Assembly: GCA_002633025.1 (NCBI GenBank)
Contig: NMRB01000030.1
Coordinates: 120,417 to 184,416, forward strand
Direction: 5' to 3'
Source: Notospermus geniculatus
Taxonomy: Eukaryota > Nemertea > Pilidiophora > Heteronemertea > Lineidae
Length of the DNA: 64,000 bases
Position numbers and translations under genes: made by a program. Each line of letters opens with the position of its first letter. The first letter of the stretch is position 1. Positions 1-11,700 of the stretch are shown here, one piece after another. The notes under the pieces were generated by a model. That model was not told where the DNA came from, made no database searches, and worked only from the letters and a program-made list of their open reading frames with translations.

Positions 1-38
1 AGAACTAAGCAAGAGCTACACTCGGCAGTAGCAGTTAC

Positions 39-108
39 TTATCAACAGCAGTCGTTCTGCTTTAGAATGAGAATTGACAGTGAGATTTGCATGACTTTTT
101 CCAGCTCC
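39..108 (-). CDS. Putative second exon of the gene starting at 3169
   Basis: The minus strand shows a strong acceptor (seven T then CAG) at 111-109, then 70 open bases and a gtaact donor at 38-33. Read in phase 0, as the exon at 3098-3169 requires, it gives 23 codons plus one base, beginning GAGKSHANLTVN. The frame is polar and shows no domain. GAGKS resembles the end of a P-loop, but the residues that would precede it after splicing (SDDTM) do not complete one, so no nucleotide binding is claimed. The intron to 3098 would be about 3 kb. The donor is weak, and the exon rests on phase agreement and the acceptor only. Confidence 0.35.
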
Positions 109-3097
109 CTGAAAAAAATTGATACCAGGTTTCACATCAACCTAACTGTGGGTGGGGGTCAGGGGTGAACAAAAATTTCACAGAGTTAATCATTTTTCTA
201 CAAGTCTTGCTAGACTTTATTTAAAATTACCCAGGTTAATGCGAAAAAATATGCTGCTGACATTTTCAACCCATGTCTAATCCATCATTCCTCTTGGCTG
301 TAAAAAATTCTTTGATGTGCGAAAAATGTGTCATTTTGTTGGGAAAACCCTTGGGTGGGGTCGGGGGTGAGACAAAATATGGTGTGTTTAAGAGTAGTCA
401 GGCAGGTGCACTACCGCTAGCCTCAATAAAATACAATCAAACTCCTCTTGGCGACATTCAAGCACATTTTGTAATCTGAAATCCTTTGTTTCAAGGGCTC
501 ACGAAGATTATTTCATCCTACATAAAAAATAATCGAAACGCCCTTCAGCGAATCTTTAATCGAGACTTCAATGAGTCGACAATCATGGCACTGTTTTCTC
601 TGCTGTAGGGTAGTTTTGCCACAATGGTTTTTAATCAAAGAACAAAGGTCCGTCTTTCATCTTTCTTTTTGCCGACATCGCCGATACATCTAGTGTATCG
701 TTTCCTGTCAAACATATCCTAAAGTGAAACGATAATTCACCATCAAACTGTACCAAGGTTATTGTACAGGTAAGGCTTCAGTTCTAGGAAACTATAGAAT
801 GGAACGAAAGTAGCCACTTCCAAAGATAGCTGAGAGCCAAGTTGTACAAAAAATCTCACACGGAGCAGTGTCTTTTGCCTATCGGCATTGGCAATTTGTC
901 ATTGGTGACCCCCAAACATCCCCTCCTCATTTGTAACTATGTGCTTTGATAATCAATTCAATTGGTGCCGAAAGGACCATCAAACCATGATCCAAGGATG
1001 CTTTGACAGCCACGATAGAACTGGTGGTGCCATCTGAGACTGTGGTACCACACTGCAGGTATTGCTTACGAGCAGTTCTGATGCCTGGTACACTAGAAGG
1101 TCACAATTCTGAATCAAGTTGCCTGTACAGAAGGACAACCATTCTGCTCTGTTGTCAGACATTGAATTTTAACAGTAAACGAAAGTTTAAATCAACATTT
1201 TGACAAGCGCAGACTTCTTTGTAGTCACTTTACTCTTCAGACTCATCCTGCATGGTGAAATTGAGTGTCACCATTCACACATTTCTCCTCAATTCACCAA
1301 ATGCATTGCCCCAGGAAGTTTCGCATTTGATATTCTGCCAAATGCTGCATGCAAGATCTGGAGTCATGAATACTCCTGGACTGGATGCAACTATCTTTAT
1401 AGAGACGGCATCAATGTGTTTGTTTTATGGGGGGGGGGAGGGCTGCATCCCAAGGCTCAAGCTGCATTGGTGATATGATTAAGCTAATCATTTCATATCT
1501 GATTTTTCGACAAATTATTTCAGTTAATCCTCTAGCTGAGCTGAGAAAAGTAAAGTACATTCAGTTGCTCAAAGAACCTGGCCAAGATTTGAACCTGGAA
1601 TCTAACTGCAGGCACGACTCTATATCATATCTGCCCTTGACCACAAATGTCCCCTCCCAGCTGTGTGTCACAACCGCCAATTTGAACTCCACTAAAATGA
1701 GAATGTAAATTGCAATATGATATGCATACACGCTGTAGTGTCGCATGCTACATGACAGCGTGTGCTCGTGTGTTCTCTTTCTGATTCAACACTCCATCTT
1801 AAGATTCTATAACGGGATCAAAATGTACACTATAGCCACCTCACTGCATTGTGTGCGAGGGTCCTGGGAAATTCTGGGTGGGTAGTTAGGGATGACAATC
1901 CGTGAGGGATGCATTCAGAAGAGGGTGCACAATACAACATTCATATCTCATCAGATTTGACAGATTTGGTGCTTTTGCTTCAAATTTCTATCAAGGAGTC
2001 ATAAGTTTTGAATATCTGGGGATTCTGTTATGCTGGATACGTTACACTATTGGCAAGTTAAATTTTTGTATCGGAGCACAAACTACCCCACAAAAGCTGA
2101 AACACCAAAGCACACAAAATATTCTAAGTAAATGGCCTCACCCAGAGACAAACTTGAACATTTCCTTCGAAAAATAGACAGAAGATAAATCTTATCCATC
2201 CGTTGCCCACAAAATTAAAGAGTTTTCTATTAAATATTCAATTTGTGGCAAGCGTATAACATGAGCAACACTTTTTGTGCCATTTAGGAGAGTTTACGAG
2301 GTCTGTGATGCCATATTTTATGGTGTGGGAGGAGAGGCATTAAATCGCCATTAATGTCACTTGGGATGACTAAATGATTATTGAGCTCTGTCAATAGACC
2401 AGAGTGATAAGGAGAATAGTTTTTTCTCCAGTATTGGCTGGACCAAATTACAAGTATCGTAATCAATAAATGAAGCTGCTGACAATTAATTTTCATATTG
2501 CTACAAAAATCCTGGGGTATATTTAGAACATTAACAAAGCCACATTCACCATCAGGTGACTTTGAGTGGCTGAAATTCGCAAGACTTCTGAAGCAACTCT
2601 TTTTGTCCTAATCTACAAGCAGGTCACACTGCTGAATCTTGCATTAGCATCAAGGAAATCTCATTGAATAGTCAAAATTTCAAACAAGATGTGTAACAAG
2701 GACACAGAGCGGTTTTCTAACACAAACAACGGCCAGTTTGTCAATTACTTCTTGCAATGTAAGCTGTGCAATGCTTTGAAACTGCAGTTGTGCAACCAAT
2801 TTGGGCATACAATGCTACCACTTCTCATAGCAACATCACAAACTCTAAACACCAGTAAAACGAAGTCATATCAAGCAGCTGCTTTTCTTCAAAACACACA
2901 AGTGCATTTTCTCCTGATGTGAACAGAGATCAACTGACCACGCTGCCATGCAGTGCACACGAACGAACGTGCATCACGCACACAGCATTGATTATCAAGG
3001 TCCCATTCACGTCAACTGAACATCATCTCCCTATAAATCAACGACAGGATCAAAACACACACCTGCAGATAACGCCCAACTGGAACCCCTGACCTAC
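109..3097 (-). other. Putative intron 1 of the left-edge gene; no other exon seen
   Basis: AT-rich sequence between two putative minus-strand exons. It contains a run of nine G at about 1430 and a tRNA-like SINE fragment (1560-1690, listed separately). Small ORFs on both strands (273-479, 980-1162, 1902-2177, 2689-2922) lack splice or start support and are not called. Confidence 0.3.
1560..1690 (-). repeat. tRNA-derived SINE fragment
   Basis: On the minus strand a B-box-like ccaggttcaaatc (1598-1585) lies downstream of an A-box-like tggtcaagggcag, about the spacing found in tRNA promoters. There is no cloverleaf with intact stems, so this reads as a SINE head rather than a functional tRNA gene. 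Confidence 0.45.
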
Positions 3098-3169
3098 CAT
3101 TGTATCATCCGATGTGTCCTCTGAGAGGGTATCCTCATCCAGGCCCTGTATTCCGTCAAAATTATCCAT
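3098..3169 (-). CDS. First coding exon, acidic N-terminus, unknown gene
   Basis: On the minus strand an ATG at 3169-3167 is directly preceded by an in-frame TAA. It opens 24 codons (MDNFDGIQGLDEDTLSEDTS, then DDTM) and ends exactly at a good donor, ATG|gtaggt (3097-3092), phase 0. Nine of 24 residues are acidic, with Ser/Thr, suggesting a disordered, possibly phosphorylated N-terminus. The upstream 5'UTR region contains AAGATGGCGAC, a YY1-like motif often near animal start sites. I do not recognise the protein. The gene runs left off the window. Confidence 0.55.
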
Positions 3170-3330
3170 TTATGAGTTTAGCCATAACTTGGCTTTTCAC
3201 CGGTCGATAGATGCGATTTTCTTTATTGATTAATATTGGACTTTGGAGACAATACAATGCAGTGTGGTGTCGCCATCTTCAGAGACGTTGATGAATTATG
3301 GGATATTCTGAGCCATCTGTCATGATCGGG
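3170..3330 (-). promoter_or_regulatory. Presumed 5'UTR/promoter of the left-edge gene
   Basis: Sequence immediately upstream of the putative start at 3169. No TATA box is evident. A minus-strand AAGATGGCGAC word (about 3272-3282) resembles the YY1 element that marks TATA-less start sites. The assignment depends on the exon call. Confidence 0.25.
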
Positions 3331-5492
3331 GAGCTGTCAGTCATCGGGTGGTAATTTATATGCAGAGTGGATTAGTCCTGAGAGAGAATATACAGGGTGT
3401 ATCAAAGCAGAGAAGTTGGCAAGATCTTTTTCCTTATTTTGCAAAGGAGAGCTGCAAGAAATGTCAAAGAAAATTCACTTTCCCATCATTTATTTGCTCA
3501 CTTGAAATTTGTCATAACTTCTTCATTTTGTTGCTTTTTAAATAACAGTAATGTACATTTCAACTGTTCTTTCAAGTCAGACACTGAACTAGGCCTAGGC
3601 CTACTTACATGTAGTCCAAAACTATGTCCAAAGAAGAGAACTATGCCTTGCATGGAACACTTTATCAAAGAGCAAGATTGCATGTCAGAAAAGTTTAGCT
3701 GCATCAGGATTATCCGGGAAACAAAATACCCCAGAAATAAATAGAACGCTAATCACGGAAAAAAATCACGAAAAATTTGTCCGTATTGTCCAGCAAAGGC
3801 GATCAGGGAATTTCTTAAATTACTAATGCATATAGAAGAATAGGCTGGACTGACTCATCTTTAATACTATGCAAATGAAAATTCATGTTGGATATTGGAA
3901 TAACTCGCACGCCTAAACTGCCCCTTGGTCATTTGCTGCATCCCCAAGAGAATGCGATGGTCATCTTAAACTAATTTCGCCATGTCGAACAGACCTCCTG
4001 GAATTTGTGAACTGCGGCAATTAAATTGGTGAAAATTTGCCTTCTGATGTGGATTATAAAGAAAATTGTAGGTCAAGGGGTCAGTGAATTTGTGCCAATT
4101 TTGAATTCTCATCAATTCTGAAATCCTAAAATCTGTCAAACGAAGTCTGATCAAAGGATGTTGGGAATACTCAGATTATCATTTGATAATTTGAGATTTA
4201 ATTGGTTCCTGATTACAGATTCACCACCAGATGAGAGATTATGACCCTGAAAGTCAAAGGGGCTATTTTATCCAACAGACACAGCAATTGCAACTGTATC
4301 CCCAAGATATGTTTGTGGCTGGATGTAGGCTTACACGCGATGAGGATGTATTGTGCCATGCTGGGGACAGAAGCACAGACAAGGGATGGCATGAATAAAG
4401 TCTAATAAATGTTTTACTTCACTTTTGTATAGGACTCCAATGCATTTGCACAGCTGACAGGAGTAAAAGCTTTTACTATATTTTACTTATGTCACCCGAT
4501 GTAAGATGGCAAAATATCGACCTACACATCATGACACTAACTGAACCCTGTTCACTCTTTTGTGGCCTGACCAAAAAAATTCAGAGATCGCCATAAAACC
4601 TAAAGTGCTGCATCTCAAGAGTAAATGTAACTATAGAATTTAAGAAAAGCTTCAAGTGGGATGAATCTGCAAACACAAAATGGACATCTGTTTGGCCGGT
4701 GAAGATCAAAGAACCATCGTGGCGGTCTGCCATCCTCAGCAGGCAAAGAACCATTTAGGAGCATTCAAGGTCTAATTGTAACTCTTTGAGTGCACTGGGG
4801 ATAATGCTTGCCAATGTCACTCAAGGAAAAGTCAGTGGATAATTTGAAAGTTCAGACCCTTGGCCACCTGTTCAGGAACGTTCATTTGATTTGAGGTTTT
4901 GTAAGTTGTTTTGTTCGGTGGTTTTCAAGTCATTTGTTAAAGTGTGACCTCTTCTACCCGCAGGGTCATTTCAATCTCCACAAATTTCATGGCCCATGTA
5001 ACACTTTTGTTAACGGTTGGCTGAAAGGCGATGGGGTTGAGGAGGCTGTTGAAATGAAACGACACAACATGCATTGAACAGGCCACTGTCCATTCTGGAT
5101 GATTGGCTCTCCTTTTTGCTGGTGGTAAGAAGTTTGAAATTGAATTGCCTTTGGCTGGAAATTGTTGAGACAATTAGAGCAAAGTACCCAACGTTCAGGA
5201 GATAATGAAGATGCACTAATGTCAAAATATTGATGAAGTCACGACCTTCATGGTACCTCAAGGTCAACATTACCTAAATTACCGTTAAATTGTTCAAACA
5301 ATTATCGGTCATTTCAAACTGATCTGCTATCATTATTGAGTCAGAAGTTGATTGGTAACTGATCAAAAATGCCTATAAATATCGACTTCTCCCTAATTTG
5401 ACTGTTAGGTGACTCAATTCCAGCCAAGCAGGGGGAGCAAGGGGGCAAAACTTGGAGAACATGGTATATTTTTAATCAAAATTACGACTCGA
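3331..5492. other. No supported gene; AT-rich spacer
   Basis: Chance-length ORFs only (for example 3397-3744 plus, 3966-4154 minus, 5010-5270 minus) with no paired splice sites. The phrase tacagggtgtatcaaa at about 3391 resembles ends of mariner-like elements, but I could not find the partner end. Confidence 0.4.
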
Positions 5493-5595
5493 TTTTAGAA
5501 TGCTCCTCAATGTAAAGGAGTTCCCCAAGGCTATTGTTCTCCTGTTGAGAACAATAGCCTTGAGGAACTCCTTAACGTTGAGGAGCATTCTAAAA
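5493..5595. repeat. Long near-perfect hairpin, 49-bp arms, 5-nt loop
   Basis: Left arm 5493-5541 and right arm 5547-5595 are reverse complements at about 46 of 49 positions, with loop ctgtt. Immediately after it the phrase aaatacgggcct occurs twice about 21 bp apart. There is no coding capacity. It could be a fold-back MITE, a recent inverted duplication or an hpRNA source. The very short loop is unusual for a transposon and typical of hairpin RNA loci. Confidence 0.85.
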
Positions 5596-6952
5596 TACGG
5601 GCCTACGACTTCTAAATACGGGCCTCTGAAGACAAAGAAATTGTGCAGTACAACATGCACATACTGATGATAACATTTTTTATCATGGACTTGGAGAGAA
5701 GGGTTAAAGAATGAAAGATCGTGTATAAAGAACACTGATGACGACTCGCAAATTAAGACACAGGTGAAGTTCTTACTCATCTCCAATTAGCACACAGGGT
5801 GTTTTACGTCTGCAAACACGCAACCTTAGACATCGCATTTTTAATCCATTTGTGAAAAAATTCTCAAAGAGACGATATTTGCAACGAACTCGACAAATTG
5901 TATCTCGTGCTGATTCGAATTCTTTGAAATTCACTTGTTAAAAATTTCATGCTGTCAAAGTGAAGCAATTTGAACAGATTAGCTACCGCGGAAAGCAGGT
6001 TTTACAACGAGGGTTAGGCTGTAATGCGCTTTAGTTGTGGATATCAGGTTTTCAAGTTGCATGATGTTGAAGCTTTATTGGAACCCTATACTGGCAATTA
6101 CATTTGAATAGTCGGCTGCTCAGTTTGTCTGTCCGAATCTCGCTGGCATGATCAATGCCTGGAGGCTTGACAGCTGCCGTAGGGAAAGCTACAGAAGGCA
6201 TTATGGGATTGCAAGCCTCGGGTGCTCCTCCCATAATACCCTGGGGCAATTCATTTCCTTAATTAGTGAGGAAATTGAGGTTGTTGTAGATGTTCGCATT
6301 GCGTGGGTGAATTCAGACCCTGGGACGGATTCTCTGCACCCCGAGGACAAAAGCCAGGAGCGAATTGGCGTGAGAGGTGTATCAAGGCATCCCTCAGGCT
6401 GCTCCGGCCGAAAAGATCAAAGCAAAACCAAATCGATGCCACACGGTATCACAGAACACCACGGATATTTAATGCAGAATTAAATTACCCATGTGCTTTT
6501 AGGGAGTAGAAATCATGATTCGGACAAAAAGACTGATTTTGAAGTAATTTGGTGGAGATCACACCTGCAATCCGAGAGCCTGGTAACCACTTTTTTGTTT
6601 CTTTGTGGATGACCTAGAACACAGTCAAGTTAAATGTGGCAGAAAACACCTGTCAAGGTTTTGCAAGACTTGGTTAAGCTGAGTGGTCAGGATGCCTACA
6701 CCTTGACATCGTGAAGTCGATTACATAATCAGAATAGTTTATTATTTGCTGGCATAAAAGAGTTAACTCCTACATCAAGTTAAACAGAGAATACTCCATG
6801 CTGTCACCTCTGTCCAGTGTCTCATTGTCCTCTGCATCCAATGGTACACCAACGTGAAGAAGTTAAGCTATACTGATGAGGTTGCAGCCATGTGAGAATA
6901 GCCGTGAGTCTGTAATAACATCACGTTATGGTCAGAATAGAAGTCGGCAACA
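5596..6952. other. No supported gene
   Basis: Unique-looking sequence. A short inverted repeat (cattatggga / tcccataata) lies at about 6199-6237. ORF 6148-6483 plus has no start or splice support. The sequence upstream of the candidate start at 6953 contains cataaaag at about 6755, too far away to be confidently a TATA box. Confidence 0.35.
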
Positions 6953-7063
6953 ATGGCTCTCCTCCGATGTGACAGAGATGAGAATGGAGAAAAAAGTTGT
7001 GAAGATCTAATGCCCATAAAGAAAGATGTGAAGAGTGGGGGTTATGAATTTATAGTCACATAA
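6953..7063 (+). CDS. Candidate first coding exon or 36-codon small ORF
   Basis: ATG at 6953 in strong context (acaATGG) is preceded by an in-frame TAG at 6938. The frame runs 36 codons to TAA at 7061 with strong RNY codon character, starting MALLRCDRDENGEKSCEDLM. A possible donor GAT|gtgaag at 7026 would end it in phase 0 and fit the exon at 11211. Either a microprotein ORF or a first exon. No family recognised. The chance probability of such a short frame is not negligible. Confidence 0.3.
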   Translation: MALLRCDRDENGEKSCEDLMPIKKDVKSGGYEFIVT

Positions 7064-7188
7064 TGTTGTCCTTTGGGTCAATTCTTCATCATCAGTGTCT
7101 GAATCTTTAACAATACGACATTGATTGCATTGATTATGACACAAGCAGTTACCTTATATCAGGGATCAAGAAGCAGTAACTATTTTAT

Positions 7189-7858
7189 CTGTGCCATTGG
7201 TGATGAGCTTTTCCTATTTGGCTACAAAGGGTGTTGCCCCATTTGCCATTTGGTTGCAAGAATTTTTTGACTTTCATGGCACAGATCATCCCAGCTATTG
7301 GTGACATGATTTTCCTGCTTGGCTACAAAGGTGTTGCCCCATTTCAATTAGTTACTAACTACAATTCTTTGACTAACATTGCACAGATCATCTGCACCAC
7401 TGGTGATAAGATTTTTCTCCTTTGTTTTCCTCATTTCCCATTTGGTTGAAAGACTTCCTTGACTTTCATTGCACAGATCATGTGTGCCATTGGTGACAAG
7501 AACTTCCTATTTGTTAGTAAAGGGTATTACCCCATTTGCCATTTGGTTCTTTGACTTTCATGGTACAGATCATTCTGTGCCATTGGTGACAAGATTTTCC
7601 TCCTTGGCTACAACGGGTGTTCCTTCATTTGCCATTTGGTTACAACAATTTCTTGACTTTCATGGCACAGATCATCTGTGCCATTGGTGAAAAGCTTTTC
7701 CTGCTTGGCTACAAAGGGTAGATCTTCATTTGCCATTGGGTACAATATTGGCTTTCATGGCACAGATCATCTCAAGATTTTTTTTTGGCTACAAAGGTTG
7801 CTGCCCGGCCACTTACCATTTGGTCACGAGAATTCTTTGACTTTCATGAACAGATCAT
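7189..7858. repeat. Tandem repeat, about 7 copies of a 90-103 bp unit
   Basis: Each unit carries ctgtgccattggtgacaag, then cttggctacaaagggtg, catttgccatttgg and ctttcatggcacagatcat. Copies are diverged and vary in length. The unit junction forms an inverted repeat: atggcacagat-c-atctgtgccat is exact at about 7661-7683. There is no coherent reading frame. Confidence 0.9.
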
Positions 7859-9515
7859 GAATATTGTAACTTTTTAGAAGAGTAAGGCAAATAACATTAC
7901 CAACAACATGGTGCAAACTGATATTAAAAGCTTGAAGATTTTCTAGCTTGCTGGTTGTCAGACTAATTGCCTGATGTGCAACCAACATCCAACGAGCATG
8001 AAAGGAACGAATTCAAAACTTCCAATTGCAATGGGACTTGAAGTCATTGATGTCACTTGAGAAAAAATTTTCTACATGAGTACGTGAAATGACAGAATCA
8101 ACAGAGTGGTTTCTTTTCAAAGTCATCGACAGATGATCTCATCGTAAACTTTGCATCTTTTTCACGTTACGCCAGAGATCACAAGGGACCGTAATTTTTC
8201 GCTTCGGATCCAAAGTCCATGAGTAAGCATGACACGGCAGCGGTGAATCAAACAGGTTACTCAGGGCAGACATTTTTTGGAGGAAACTGATCTGTGTATG
8301 TTGCTTCTTCTTGCAAAGTTATTAGTATCACCTGATGCCTCCATTTGTAACTATACCAGCATCATTTGATGTTATTTTCAAATTACCCAATGAGATGGTA
8401 ACATTTCATGTTATTACCCAATGAGATGGTCGTAGCATCAGTAGCATGCAAGCCTTATATCAGACAAAATGGAAATAAAATCAACCAACTCTAGACCATC
8501 GATGACGCAAGTGCAATCGCTCCCAACTGTGCAGCAGTCATACCGTGGTTTTCATGACGGCTTACTGGTCACACACTAAAATAATTGCTCAATTAACTTA
8601 ATTAATTTGTGACCAATCAATTGGACAAGCGAAGCCATGGATGGTCGTCGCTTCCAGCATCTCTTTTTTACATCCACAATCAGAAAAAAACTTCTGGTTC
8701 TTCATTAGAATGAGCAAATCCATTGGGAGAAACATCATCTTTTTCATGTATCATCCAAAGATTCCAATTTCCTCAGGATTATGCTTTTTTTCTAGTATTT
8801 TGAATCCTTGCAGGATCACTTCAAAGAAATCTTAACCATATCATTACTGTTAATCTCAGTCGTATTATATGACAAAACAAGATTTTGCTCCCTCACGAAT
8901 GACTAATACACGATTTCTGTAGCATTATTCATCCACATTTCAAATCAAGGACAGGGAAAAATTGAAAACCCTTCCAAGCCCTCCACTAAACCAAGACCCT
9001 TCCAACATATTGTTAGCTTCTTTGGAATATCCCCAACCTATTCTTCTCCAATGATGACTATGAATGAACCGTCATCAGGATATATCCCAAGCTCATCACT
9101 TATTTATGCATTACAGTAATGAAACAACTAAAGGCCACTGCTTCCCGCAGCATCCCGATTTAAATCTACCCGAGCAATACCTGGTAACGATAGACATCAT
9201 TCGTACCACTTTCAATTCGGTGGCAGACGCCGGTGGACACAGTAACCCAGTGAGTCAGTGACTCAAGCTAGTAATTGGCACCGAATGAAGTTGCGCTACA
9301 CGTCCTTTGTAACTGTATTTACGAGAAAATTGACAATTTCCTATTACCCTTGGCGTGTTTGTTGTAGTTGCTTGTTAGGGTGTCGAGTCATTGCACATTT
9401 GAAATAATATCGTAGAGTGAGCTCATACCCCTGGATAACCAACGGCATGTTGGTCAGAACGATGCTGATTTGCGTAAGATGGTCAAGCTCAATTGACAAC
9501 CTGAGCCAACTAGGT
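7859..9515. other. No supported gene
   Basis: A pyrimidine-rich acceptor at 7961 is followed by 32 open codons to 8060, but nothing else supports an exon. The phrase ttacccaatgagatggt is duplicated at about 8384 and 8415. The frame 9064-9261 (plus, 65 codons) has a plain ATG but no further evidence. Confidence 0.35.
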
Positions 9516-9730
9516 ATGGTCAGAAGATGAAAGGGTTCTGAAAGGCACAGTGCAAATGTTGCTGCTGGTCGTCGACCAGGTCTTTGGTTCAATTCTCAGT
9601 TGGACCTGCATCTTTTTTGGAAGAAGATGAAAAGGATCCAGATAGGCACAGTCCAAATATCGCTGCTAGTCATCATAAGGTCTTCAGTTCAATTCTCCGT
9701 TAAACCCACATCTTGTGTGCAGTAGAGCAT
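9516..9730 (+). repeat. Two tandem tRNA-like SINE monomers
   Basis: Two related segments of about 105 bp each contain aaggcacagt(g/c)caaat, gctgct(g/a)gtc and a B-box-like (g/c)(g/a)gttcaattctc (9586 and 9687), followed by (c/a)ccacatctt-like ends. The paired arrangement suggests a dimeric SINE or a local duplication. Confidence 0.6.
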
Positions 9731-11045
9731 CATTATACCAAACACATCATGCTCAGACAGGAGCGTCAGCTTAAAATTGAAATCATCAGCCCAGGGAAGG
9801 TTTTGATAGGCGTATGACAGAATTCACGCTCGGAGCAACTTCGCACAGCTCAAGACACTCTCAATATGATGAGTTCATTGTAATGCAATGCAGATGAGTT
9901 CATTGTTTGTGCATTATGATGAACACTGTGTGGGGGTCGGGCAATCTGCTCCACATCGGCCTATTATCTACCCATTTAACCCTTTTTAATCTGAATGCAG
10001 ACAGCTGAAGACAAGTGAGAGGTCCAGCCTTCTTTTGCAATTCATGCAATGAGTGAGAGAATCCACTTTGTTCACATCAGGTGTTTCCATTACAACTGTG
10101 CATGGTAAAGGAAGGAAACTTGCTGAAAATCAAACAACTTCAGTCAAGATCCATGTTGGCAGAGTGAAGCTAAAGATTTTGTTGCAACAGAGCTTCCACT
10201 TCAAAAAGATACCCATTTCTTTGTCCAACCATTACAAAGAACCGCAATCTTCACATCAATGGTGCTACAAAGACTTCATAAACCTTCTTCACAAAACCAT
10301 TGTCACCTTAACTTTGCCATTTTGCATGTTTTTGAGATTTTCAAGAGCATCGAGAATACAATGAAGTGGGTCCGATTCATCCCTTTGTAACAGCTTTATG
10401 ACAGAGTTCAGACCTGTCAACACCTTCAAAATCCTTAATACCGAAAATCCACAGTCCGCCAATGGCATATTTGCAACTTGTCAAGGCTGACATGTGAACA
10501 AGTTTTTGTCAAATATGCTTCCATTTGGACATAAAATCTGACGTGAAATGTTCTTTGTTTTTATGCATTTTTCATCAATTTTGTGGTGTCGCAAAACTCC
10601 ATCTTAAAATTTGATACAAAACTTCTATTGTCTCTGTGCACTTTGTCCTTAACTCTGTGGTGTTTGGAAAGATGATCGGTGGTTTCAACATCTGGTAAAT
10701 AAATTAAACATTAGAAGAAGAGGGTTCATAACCATGGCCACTTTTCTTTGATCCTCAAATCCCATTGACGACCACTTTCATTCGCCTCTTTGATGTTACC
10801 GCATGTTGACCTCTCTTTCCACTTCTAAAATTTTTTATTACCTTGAGGTATCATGATTACCATAATCACTGACAAATGATCACTACCCTTGTTGGCCGAA
10901 GGGGACAGCCAATTTTTTTCTTGGAAAAATTTGAGATGTTGATGACTGTATACAAATTTCTTCATGTGCAAAATCGAACCTGGACCAAGTTGTTGCTATC
11001 AACTTTTTTTTTCTGAGATGGATCCTGGCATCCTGTAAGCCCAAC
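9731..11045. other. No supported gene
   Basis: AT-rich, with a 103-codon plus frame at 10053-10364 that starts with ATG but lacks RNY character, splice sites or a recognisable motif. If the candidate plus-strand gene is real, this lies within its first intron. Confidence 0.3.
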
Positions 11046-11048
11046 TTA

Positions 11049-11198
11049 AGCCTAGTTTATACTTCGACGCAAGACCATCGGCGTCCGACGCACGATCAAA
11101 ATCTGTACGCCGACATAAGCCTACTTCATTAGGTCGGCGTCCAGATTTTGATCGCGCGTCGGACGCCGATGGTCGTGCGTCGAAGTATAAACTAGGCT
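11049..11198. mobile_element. 150-bp hairpin MITE with TTA target duplication (PIF/Harbinger-like)
   Basis: 66-bp arms (11049-11114 and 11133-11198) match at about 63 positions around an 18-nt loop. Ends are agcctagtttatac / gtataaactaggct, flanked by TTA at 11046-11048 and 11199-11201. A 3-bp TWA duplication is the hallmark of PIF/Harbinger elements. It encodes nothing, is GC-richer than its surroundings (several CG), and ends 12 bp before a predicted splice acceptor. Confidence 0.8.
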
Positions 11199-11210
11199 TT
11201 ATACCCTCAG

Positions 11211-11394
11211 GAAAGAGGGCAGGCCACATATGAGTTGGGAGAAGGCGATATGGAATGGCTACCCTTGGATAATTTGGAAGAAGATATCTTGTCAGAGCAT
11301 GGACTTGGGTCCTTGACCATCGAACCTGAAATCAAAACTGCCTTCCATCATCAGAGACAACAAAATCCTCACGCCATGCCTCCAGGCTGGGCAA
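11211..11394 (+). CDS. Penultimate coding exon of a candidate plus-strand gene
   Basis: An acceptor (ctttataccctcag, AG at 11209-11210) opens a frame with 61 complete codons. A donor gtaaat follows at 11395, phase 1. If unspliced, the frame stops at 11412. The product is acidic and polar (for example MEWLPLDNLEEDILSEHGLG, then a His/Gln stretch and PPGW). No family is recognised. Starting phase 0 fits the candidate first exon at 6953. Ending one base into a codon fits the exon at 12845, the chief support for this call. Confidence 0.45.
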
Positions 11395-11700
11395 GTAAAT
11401 CCTCAAGCTACTGATGTCCAGCTGAGATAACTTTGGCCAAAACCACGTTTCAAGGTTACAGCTGACCTCAAGGTCATACTACATGTACTTTTCATTTCAC
11501 GGTAATTTGAACCAAAGTCAGTGTGCAGTTTTCTTCTGATTGAAGACTGCAGGAACATCTATGAACACGGAAAAGGAAAATGGAAATAGGAAGCAGTAGT
11601 CGCCAACAGCTGGAAACAGGAAAATTTTGAAGACAGAAGGAATGATGGCCCATCTGATCATCACTCAGTCTTCTAACCAAGAACAAAAGCAGTTTTTTTA

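Noticed and set aside
39-70. P-loop NTPase domain from GAGKS
   Set aside because: The spliced sequence before it (SDDTM) lacks the preceding Walker A glycines.
7026-7030. Firm donor of the 6953 exon
   Set aside because: gtgaag is weak and inside a frame that continues to a stop. Kept only as a possibility.
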